A stretch of 5,619 nucleotides of DNA, taken from Hyphomicrobiales bacterium. GTDB lineage: Bacteria; Pseudomonadota; Alphaproteobacteria; Rhizobiales; Aestuariivirgaceae. The position numbers and the translations under genes were made by a program. The notes under the pieces are model-generated. The model saw nothing but the letters and a program-made list of their open reading frames with translations. It did not search any database and was not told the origin of the DNA. The stretch's first letter is position 1. Every line of letters starts with the position of its first letter. Where the stretch lies: contig JACMJT010000323.1 in assembly GCA_014380505.1 (NCBI GenBank), forward strand, positions 1 through 5,619. Direction: 5' to 3'. Positions 1 to 5,619 of the stretch are shown here, piece by piece.

Positions 1-441
1 CCAGCAATCGGAATATTCGTAGCCGCGGGTGAACTCCTCCTTCAGGGGTCGCCCGGTTTCGTCGCTGCGCAAGTCAACGCTGCGCGTGGGCGGCAACAAC
101 TTGCGGCCTCCGAGGTGGTCATAGAAGAACAGGCCAAGCCGGATGAGCGGCCATGGCCGAAGTCCATGATGATGCGGCAGCACGAAGCGCAACGGCCAGA
201 TGATGTGGGGTGCCGACTTCAGCAAAACTTCGCGCTCGACCAACGCTTCGCGGACGAGTCGGAACTCATAGTGCTCGAGGTAACGAAGGCCGCCGTGGAT
301 GAGCTTGGTTGAAGCCGATGAGGTTCCGGAAGCCAGGTCCCCCTGCTCCGCCAAAAACACCTTCAGGCCACGGCCCGAAGCGTCACGCGCTATGCCGCAA
401 CCGTTGATGCCGCCTCCGATGATGAAAAGATCGTAGATCAT
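1..441 (-). CDS. glpD: Glycerol-3-phosphate dehydrogenase (FAD, respiratory), N-terminal part; runs off the left edge
   Basis: This gene would oxidise sn-glycerol-3-phosphate to dihydroxyacetone phosphate at the inner membrane, passing electrons to quinone. Only 147 codons are in the window, against about 500 residues for the family, so the C-terminal part is missing because of the window edge and not because of damage. The protein begins MIYDLFIIGGGINGCGIARD, with the FAD-binding Rossmann glycines at residues 9-16, followed by the family signature SGTSSASTKLIHGGLRYLEH (38-57) and EFRLVREAL (59-67). GYEYSDCW closes the visible part (140-147). These match E. coli GlpD closely as I recall it. 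The ATG at 441-439 overlaps the glpR stop by 4 bp (ATGA). I see no close Shine-Dalgarno, so translation is probably coupled to glpR. An anaerobic GlpA is less likely given the overall match to GlpD. Confidence 0.95.
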   Translation of the reverse strand, partial: MIYDLFIIGGGINGCGIARDASGRGLKVFLAEQGDLASGTSSASTKLIHGGLRYLEHYEFRLVREALVEREVLLKSAPHIIWPLRFVLPHHHGLRPWPLIRLGLFFYDHLGGRKLLPPTRSVDLRSDETGRPLKEEFTRGYEYSDCW

Positions 442-1241
442 GGGACGGGTTTGGCCTCACGCTCGGGCTCGGAAACTTCCCCCGCTATCTCAAGCTGGAC
501 GCCGCTATGCTTGCATAAATCCACGATCGCTTCCGGCGGGGGCTGGTCGGTGACGAAAATGTCGACCTGCGAAAGATGCCCGATCCGCACCGGCGCCGAT
601 CGCGTGAACTTCATAGCATCAGAAACCAGCATGACATTACGGGCATTGTTGAGGATCGCCTGTGCCGCACGTACCTCGCGGTAGTCGAAATCAAGCATGG
701 CGCCGTCATCGTCGATAGCGGAGGCGCCGATAACTGCATGATCCACCTTGAATTGGGCGATGAAATCGACAGCCGCTTCCCCCACGATTCCGCCGTCCGT
801 CTTGCGCAGCATACCGCCCGCCAGGATCACGTCGATCTTCAGGCACGGCATCAGGATCGTGGCAACATGGATATTGTTGGTAATGACCAAAAGCCCCTCA
901 TGATGGACCAGTGCGCGGGCCACTTCTTCCGTCGTCGTCCCGATATTGATGAACAGCGAACAGTTGTTGGGGATGAGGCCTGCAGCACGCTGGCCGATAA
1001 CCACCTTCTCGCTGGCAGCCAACTGGCGCCGCGCCTCATAGGCGACGTTCTCGACTCCCGATGAAAGCATGGCACCGCCATGGGTGCGCGCCAGTAGGCG
1101 GCCGTCGCAGAGTTCATTGAGGTCTTTGCGAATGGTCTGCGGGGTAACATCGAAGCGCGACGCCAGATCGTCCACCAATACATTGCCCGCCTGACGTGCG
1201 AGCGACAGTATGTGCTGTTGGCGTGGACTCAAGGCCGGCAT
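438..1241 (-). CDS. glpR: DeoR-family transcriptional repressor of glycerol-3-phosphate metabolism
   Basis: A 267-residue cytoplasmic regulator with the standard DeoR layout. The N-terminal winged helix-turn-helix spans about residues 6-57, with VLVDDLASRFDVTPQTIRKD (21-40) as the helix-turn-helix and ARTHGGA (51-57) after the wing. A sugar-phosphate sensor domain covers about 78-235, with the phosphate-binding type motif INIGTTTEEVARAL (98-111), TNNIHVA (121-127), FDYREV (185-190) and SDAMKF (207-212). Length is near the family norm, with a short charged tail (SEPEREAKPVP). It sits directly upstream of glpD with a 4-bp overlap and diverges from the uptake operon, so it very likely represses both arms and responds to glycerol-3-phosphate. 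The family is read from sequence; the GlpR identity comes from context. DeoR proteins for other sugar phosphates look similar. The ATG at 1241 has only a weak GGA upstream. Confidence 0.9.
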   Translation of the reverse strand: MPALSPRQQHILSLARQAGNVLVDDLASRFDVTPQTIRKDLNELCDGRLLARTHGGAMLSSGVENVAYEARRQLAASEKVVIGQRAAGLIPNNCSLFINIGTTTEEVARALVHHEGLLVITNNIHVATILMPCLKIDVILAGGMLRKTDGGIVGEAAVDFIAQFKVDHAVIGASAIDDDGAMLDFDYREVRAAQAILNNARNVMLVSDAMKFTRSAPVRIGHLSQVDIFVTDQPPPEAIVDLCKHSGVQLEIAGEVSEPEREAKPVP

Positions 1242-1276
1242 GAAAGGTCCAAACTTATCCCCTGATTACGAAAGCC

Positions 1277-1305
1277 ATGTTTTCATTTTTTTTCATATTA
1301 CGCAA
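1277..1305 (-). promoter_or_regulatory. Possible promoter of glpR-glpD (weak)
   Basis: Read on the minus strand, TTGCGT (1305-1300) could be -35 and AAACAT (1282-1277) -10, with a 17-bp spacer. The -35 is fair, but the -10 matches at only 3 of 6 positions. The main support is symmetry: the left direct-repeat operator lies in this spacer, as the right one does in the opposite promoter. Treat the exact elements as tentative. Confidence 0.3.
1281..1296. promoter_or_regulatory. Candidate GlpR operator, left copy (direct repeat)
   Basis: TTTCATTTTTTTTCAT contains TTCA at 1282-1285 and again at 1292-1295, a 10-bp step with an all-T filler. It is identical at 12 of 16 positions to the right copy at 1344-1359. 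DeoR-family proteins are known to bind repeated short words; assigning GlpR is inference from position. Confidence 0.5.
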
Positions 1306-1312
1306 TATTGCG
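1301..1312. promoter_or_regulatory. 12-bp perfect palindrome CGCAATATTGCG
   Basis: A perfect 6+6 palindrome with no spacer lies between the two direct-repeat operators. It is unlike them in sequence, so it may be the site of a second dimeric regulator. With no loop it would make a poor hairpin, so a DNA-level site is more plausible than an RNA structure. The palindrome is directly visible; a function is not. Confidence 0.35.
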
Positions 1313-1338
1313 GCGCACATTTTTCGAAAACTTGCCTA

Positions 1339-1367
1339 TTGACCTTCGTTTTTTTTCGCTTGATAGT
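1339..1367 (+). promoter_or_regulatory. Probable sigma70-type promoter of the uptake operon
   Basis: TTGACC at 1339-1344 serves as -35 and GATAGT at 1362-1367 as -10, separated by exactly 17 bp. The -35 matches the consensus at 5 of 6 positions and the -10 at 4 of 6. Transcription would start near 1374, leaving a leader of roughly 40 nt before the glpV start. The spacer is almost filled by a TTCG-N6-TTCG direct repeat, so a bound repressor would block RNA polymerase directly. Confidence 0.65.
1344..1359. promoter_or_regulatory. Candidate GlpR operator, right copy (direct repeat)
   Basis: CTTCGTTTTTTTTCGC contains TTCG at 1345-1348 and 1355-1358, with the same 10-bp step and the same eight-T run as the left copy. 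It starts one base after the TTGACC -35 hexamer and ends two bases before the -10, a standard place for a repressor site. Confidence 0.6.
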
Positions 1368-1403
1368 TGAAACAGGCACCAAGAATTGGATGCCAACCGA
1401 TTA

Positions 1404-1410
1404 GGGAGGA
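1404..1410 (+). promoter_or_regulatory. Strong ribosome binding site of the binding-protein gene
   Basis: GGGAGGA lies 6 nt before the ATG at 1417. It is the strongest Shine-Dalgarno in the window and fixes the start of glpV. It fits the high expression expected of a periplasmic binding protein. Confidence 0.85.
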
Positions 1411-1416
1411 CGATCG

Positions 1417-3159
1417 ATGAAGATGAAGCTCCTGGCCACGGCAGCCGTCATGGCGCTCGCGGCGCTGACCACACCCAGCTTTGCCGACTTGGAAGCAGCC
1501 AAGAAATGGATCGACGCCGAATTCCAGCCTTCGACGCTGTCCAAGGAAGATCAGATCAAGCAGATGGAATGGTTCATCAAAGCGGCTGAACCGTTCAAGG
1601 GCATGGAAATCAACGTGCTCTCGGAAGGCATTCCGACACACACCTATGAATCCACCGTTTTGACCAAGGCCTTCGAAGAAATCACCGGCATCAAGGTCAA
1701 TCACCAAATCCTCGGCGAAGGTGAAGTTGTCCAGGCCGTGCAGACGCAGATGCAGACCAACCGCAATCTGTACGATGCCTATGTCAACGACTCCGACCTG
1801 ATCGGCACCCACTCGCGCCTGCAATCCGCCGTCAACTTGACCGACTGGATGGCCGGCGAAGGCAAGGACGTCACCGATCCGATGCTCGATGTCGAGGATT
1901 TCATCGGCAAGTCGTTCACAACGGGTCCCGATGGCAAGCTCTATCAGTTGCCCGACCAGCAGTTCGCCAACCTCTATTGGTTCCGCGCCGACTGGTTCGC
2001 GCGCCAGGATCTCAAGGACGCTTTCAAGACCAAGTATGGCTACGAGCTCGGCGTGCCGGTGAACTGGTCGGCCTACGAGGACATCGCGCAATTCTTCTCC
2101 GAAGACGTCAAGGAGATCGACGGTGTCAAGATTTACGGCCACATGGACTATGGCAAGCGGGCACCCGATCTCGGTTGGCGCATGACCGATGCCTGGCTTT
2201 CCATGGCTGGCTCGGGCTCGCCCGGTCTTCCCAACGGCCGCCCCATCGACGAATGGGGCATCCGCATGGAAAAGGATAGCTGCAATCCGTCGGGCGCCTC
2301 GGTGTCGCGCGGTGGCGAAACCAATGGCCCGGCTTCAGTCTATGCCATTGCCAAGTGGGACGAATGGCTGCGCAAATATGCACCTCCGGGTGCCGCCGAC
2401 TACGACTTCTACCAGTCGCTGCCGGCCCTCAGCCAAGGCAACGTGGCCCAGCAGATATTCTGGTACACCGCCTTTACGGCGTCCATGGTGGCGCCCAAGA
2501 GCGAAGGCAACAACACCGTCGACGACAGCGGCACGCCGCTGTGGAAGATGGCGCCGTCGCCCCATGGTGCCTATTGGAAGGAGGGCCAGAAGCTCGGCTA
2601 TCAGGACGTGGGTTCGTGGACGATGCTGAAATCCACCCCGCTCGAAAATCGCAAGGCAGCTTGGCTCTTTGCCCAGTTCGCCGTGTCGAAGACCGTGGAC
2701 GTGAAGAAAAGCCACGTCGGTCTGACCTTCATCCGCGATAGCACGATCAAGCATGAGTCATTCACGGAGCGTGCGCCGAAGCTTGGCGGTCTGGTCGAAT
2801 TCTATCGCTCGCCCGACCGGGTGAACTGGTCGCCGACCGGCATCAACGTGCCGGATTATCCGAAGCTGGCTCAGCTCTGGTGGCAGCAGATCGGCGACGT
2901 GAACTCCGGTGCGTTCACGCCGCAAGAGGCCATGGACCGACTCGCTGGCGAAATGGATACGATCATGGGACGCATGCAGGCAGCCGACGAAGCCAGCAAG
3001 GCCTATGGCGGTTGTGGCCCCCGTCTTAACGAGGCAAAGGACGCCTCGGAATGGCTGGGCAAGGAAGGCGGCCCCCATGCCAAGCTCGACAACGAGAAAC
3101 CGCAGGGCGAGACTATCGCCTATGACGAACTGGTGAAACGCTGGACCGAAGCGCAGTAG
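1417..3159 (+). CDS. glpV: Periplasmic solute-binding protein of glycerol-type ABC transporter
   Basis: A 580-residue family 1 extracellular solute-binding protein that should capture glycerol or a related polyol in the periplasm and deliver it to the permease pair. It starts with a clear Sec signal peptide: positive MKMK, a hydrophobic core, and PSFA then D, giving likely cleavage after A23. It has no lipobox cysteine, so the mature protein should be soluble. Segments I recognise from rhizobial GlpV include AYVNDSDLIGTH (121-132), KLYQLPDQQFANLYWF (174-189), VPVNWSAYEDIA (213-224), GHMDYGK (241-247), IFWYTAFTA (347-355) and, near the C terminus, DVKKSHVGLTFIR. At about 557 mature residues it is longer than MalE-like proteins but normal for this subfamily. 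The only two cysteines are C289 and C533. It is first in the operon, behind a strong ribosome binding site. Substrate is inferred from the family and glp context. Confidence 0.88.
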   Translation: MKMKLLATAAVMALAALTTPSFADLEAAKKWIDAEFQPSTLSKEDQIKQMEWFIKAAEPFKGMEINVLSEGIPTHTYESTVLTKAFEEITGIKVNHQILGEGEVVQAVQTQMQTNRNLYDAYVNDSDLIGTHSRLQSAVNLTDWMAGEGKDVTDPMLDVEDFIGKSFTTGPDGKLYQLPDQQFANLYWFRADWFARQDLKDAFKTKYGYELGVPVNWSAYEDIAQFFSEDVKEIDGVKIYGHMDYGKRAPDLGWRMTDAWLSMAGSGSPGLPNGRPIDEWGIRMEKDSCNPSGASVSRGGETNGPASVYAIAKWDEWLRKYAPPGAADYDFYQSLPALSQGNVAQQIFWYTAFTASMVAPKSEGNNTVDDSGTPLWKMAPSPHGAYWKEGQKLGYQDVGSWTMLKSTPLENRKAAWLFAQFAVSKTVDVKKSHVGLTFIRDSTIKHESFTERAPKLGGLVEFYRSPDRVNWSPTGINVPDYPKLAQLWWQQIGDVNSGAFTPQEAMDRLAGEMDTIMGRMQAADEASKAYGGCGPRLNEAKDASEWLGKEGGPHAKLDNEKPQGETIAYDELVKRWTEAQ

Positions 3160-3181
3160 GCGCTCCGCTCTCATTTTGTCA

Positions 3182-3203
3182 CCCCCGGGACCTGTCCCGG
3201 GGG
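3182..3203 (+). other. Hairpin 1 of the repeat element
   Basis: The arm CCCCCGGGA (3182-3190) pairs perfectly with TCCCGGGGG (3195-3203) around a CCTG loop, a 9-bp stem of 8 G-C pairs and one A-U. In the transcript it would be very stable and would sit about 22 nt after the glpV stop codon, well placed to block 3' exonucleases. Confidence 0.8.
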
Positions 3204-3246
3204 CCCGTCATGCAGCGCCCTCCCCGGTGAATTGTGGCATCATGGG

Positions 3247-3267
3247 TTGCCGGGACTAGCCCGGCAA
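3247..3267 (+). other. Hairpin 2 of the repeat element
   Basis: TTGCCGGG (3247-3254) pairs with CCCGGCAA (3260-3267) around ACTAG, an 8-bp stem. It ends 39 nt before the ATG chosen for glpS, so it could affect readthrough or ribosome access to the ATPase genes. Confidence 0.75.
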
Positions 3268-3306
3268 TGACAGAATGTGAAACGGCAACGCGAGACGCTC
3301 CATTCG

Positions 3307-4370
3307 ATGTCACTGGAACTGACCAGTATCACCAAGCGGCACGGCGCGGATATTCATATCCATCCGGTTTCACTGGTTCTTGAAGAAGGCTCGTTCAACA
3401 CGCTTCTCGGCACCACGCTTGCCGGCAAGACGACGCTCATGCAACTCATGGCGGGAATCCAGAAACCGACCTCCGGGACGATCAAGTTTCGCGGCAAGGA
3501 TGTGACGGGCGTTGCCGTGCAGAAGCGCAACGTGTCGATGGTCTACCAGCAGTTCATCAACTATCCCAATTTTAACGTTTACGACAACATCGCCTCGCCG
3601 TTGCGCGTGGCGGGCATGTCCACGGATGAAATCGAGCGGCGCGTAGGAAAGGCAGCCGAACTGCTGCGCCTCACGCCCATGCTGAAGCGCAAGCCCAGCG
3701 AACTTTCGGGCGGACAGCAGCAGCGCACCGCCATCGCGCGCGCGGTCGTCAAGGACTCCGACCTCATTCTTCTCGATGAGCCGCTTGCCAATCTCGACTA
3801 CAAACTGCGCGAAGAACTTCGTGACGAACTGCCCAAGCTTTTCGCCGGCCGCAACGCCATTGTGGTCTATGCCACAACCGAGCCTACCGAAGCACTGCTG
3901 TTTGGCGGCAACACGGCAACCTTGCATGAGGGACGCGTCACGCAGTTTGGCCCAACCTCTACCATTTATCGCAAGCCCAAAGATCTCCTGACGGCGCAGG
4001 TCTTCTCCGACCCGCCGATCAATACGGCCAGGATTTCGAAGCGGGGCAGCGCCATCACCATCTTCGGTAACAAAAAATGGCCCGCGGGCAAGGCGGAAAA
4101 AGACCTGGCGGACGGCGACTACACGATCGGCATCCGGCCCCATAACATCGCGCCCTTCGGCCACGGCAAGGCGGTTGGAACGGTCGAAGGCCGGGTTTTG
4201 GTTACCGAGCTTTCTGGCTCCGAAAGCGTCATCCACTTTGATGTCGATGGCCGGACCTGGGTATCCCAGTCACACGGCATTCATCCATTCAATGTCGGCT
4301 CAAAAGCGAAACTCTACGTCGACATCGACCAAAGCCTTTTCTTCGATGCCAACAATGAGTTCATAGCCTG

Positions 4371-4371
<1 letters not shown>
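3307..4371 (+). CDS. glpS: ABC transporter ATPase, GlpS-type, lacking the H-switch histidine
   Basis: A 354-residue cytoplasmic ATPase of the MalK-like (CUT1) class, with a nucleotide-binding domain at about 1-235 and a C-terminal TOBE-type regulatory region containing GIRPHN (275-280). Visible motifs are Walker A GTTLAGKTT (35-43), Q-loop Q81, signature LSGGQQQR (133-140), Walker B LILLDEP (153-159) and D-loop LANLD (160-164). Two are odd: Walker A has lost its central glycine (canonical GPSGCGKTT), and the H-switch region reads YATTEPTEA (188-196), with threonine where YVTHDQTEA has histidine. Both recall rhizobial GlpS, so this is probably a conserved trait and not decay. The partner is the next gene, overlapping by 1 bp. 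I chose the ATG at 3307 because MSLELTSITK fits the family start. A GTG at 3277 would add ten unusual residues, and neither start has a strong ribosome binding site. Confidence 0.9.
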
Positions 4372-5443
<1,072 letters not shown>

Positions 5444-5447
<4 letters not shown>

Positions 5448-5619
5448 GCAAGACTATCAACCAGAAAGCCTGGTTCCTGGTTCTTCCGGTCTTCGCGCTC
5501 GTTGCCTTCAACGCGCTGATACCGCTGATGACGGTAGTGAATTATTCGATCCAGGAGACATTTGGAAACAACGAATTCTTCTGGTCCGGCGCCACCTGGT
5601 TCCGGCAGATTCTTCACGA
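5444..5619 (+). CDS. glpP: ABC transporter permease, MalF/UgpA-type, N-terminal part; runs off the right edge
   Basis: Only 58 codons and two further bases are visible. The protein starts MSKTINQKAWFLVLPVFALV (GTG start) and continues into AFNALIPLMTVVNYSI. This gives one strongly hydrophobic segment at about residues 10-33, the first transmembrane helix of an inner-membrane permease. The NYSIQETF stretch after the helix is typical of the first periplasmic loop in CUT1-class permeases such as MalF and UgpA. The start overlaps the glpT stop by 4 bp (GTGA) and has its own GGGAG. By family pattern it should pair with a second permease just past the window. The substrate path cannot be read from this fragment, so the symbol rests mainly on context. 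Confidence 0.82.

Larger units (their letters stand above)
1242..1416. promoter_or_regulatory. Divergent control region between glpR-glpD and the uptake operon
   Basis: This 175-bp gap separates the two divergently read arms. It is markedly richer in A and T than the genes beside it and contains several T tracts. It holds two direct-repeat operator candidates, a 12-bp palindrome (1301-1312), a perfect TTTTCGAAAA palindrome (1321-1330) and single half-site-like words facing the other way (ACGAAA at 1268-1273, TGAAA at 1368-1372). The arrangement suggests that a single regulator, presumably GlpR, controls both directions. I see no open reading frame worth calling in it. Confidence 0.75.
3177..3272. 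repeat. REP/BIME-like element: two related hairpins in inverted orientation
   Basis: The element begins TGTCA (3177-3181) and ends TGACA (3268-3272). Each end carries a hairpin, and the two ends are imperfect inverted copies: left TGTCACCCCCGGG and then GTCCCGG, right (minus strand) TGTCATTGCCGGG and then GTCCCGG. Neither hairpin is followed by a T run, so simple Rho-independent termination is unlikely. GC-rich units with a TGTCA edge recur between genes in many alphaproteobacteria, as far as I recall. Lying between the binding-protein gene and the first ATPase gene, it could stabilise the upstream mRNA and reduce downstream expression, as the malE-malF element does in E. coli. The structure is seen; that role is inference. 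Confidence 0.7.

Noticed and set aside
115..312. 65-codon plus-strand frame near the left edge
   Set aside because: It is the complement of the glpD coding region, whose minus-strand reading is an unmistakable family match.
576..1064. 162-codon plus-strand frame inside glpR
   Set aside because: Lies fully opposite a DeoR regulator with all family motifs; nothing supports expression.
1336..2142. 268-codon open frame on the minus strand opposite glpV
   Set aside because: It lies opposite a well-recognised gene, runs over the glpV promoter and start, and shows no family motif. Long antisense frames are common in GC-rich coding DNA.
3182..3203. Rho-independent terminator after glpV
   Set aside because: The stem is strong but is followed by CCCGTCATGC with no T run, and the minus-strand reading lacks one too. 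It fits better as part of the paired repeat element.
3370..4236. 288-codon open frame on the minus strand opposite glpS
   Set aside because: Antisense shadow of a clear ABC ATPase; composition is low-information and I recognise no domain.

Overview
The window is about 5.6 kb of GC-rich coding DNA from what looks like an alphaproteobacterium, most likely Hyphomicrobiales (the Rhizobium/Devosia side). The placement rests on recognising the proteins: the ATPases and binding protein match, from memory, the GlpS, GlpT and GlpV proteins of the rhizobial glycerol uptake system. The palindromic intergenic repeat also fits this group. I cannot name the genus from sequence alone.

Layout. On the minus strand, the first 147 codons of glpD (glycerol-3-phosphate dehydrogenase, running off the left edge) lie downstream of glpR (DeoR-family repressor); the two overlap by 4 bp. 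A 175-bp AT-rich divergent control region (1242-1416) follows. It holds two copies of a direct-repeat motif, TTCR-N6-TTCR with all-T spacing, exactly 63 bp apart, plus a 12-bp palindrome between them. One copy fills the spacer of a good sigma70-type promoter facing right. On the plus strand come a periplasmic solute-binding protein (glpV-like), a 147-bp gap containing a 96-bp pair of inverted hairpins (a REP/BIME-like element), two ABC ATPases (glpS-like, glpT-like) and the first 58 codons of a MalF-type permease (glpP-like). The S/T and T/P junctions overlap by 1 and 4 bp.

How it works together. GlpV captures the polyol (glycerol or a close relative) in the periplasm. A permease pair, of which only the first is seen, moves it inward, powered by the GlpS/GlpT ATPases. 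After phosphorylation, GlpD oxidises glycerol-3-phosphate to dihydroxyacetone phosphate. GlpR probably represses both arms until glycerol-3-phosphate is present.

Most interesting points. The two ATPases carry complementary defects: GlpS has a normal LSGGQ signature but no H-switch histidine and an odd Walker A, while GlpT has normal Walker A, Walker B and histidine but a destroyed signature. A GlpS/GlpT heterodimer would have one consensus and one degenerate ATP site, which is well known in exporters but unusual in importers. The repeat between binding protein and ATPases, and the binding-protein-first gene order, also deserve a look. The system as a whole is a known type, not a new one.
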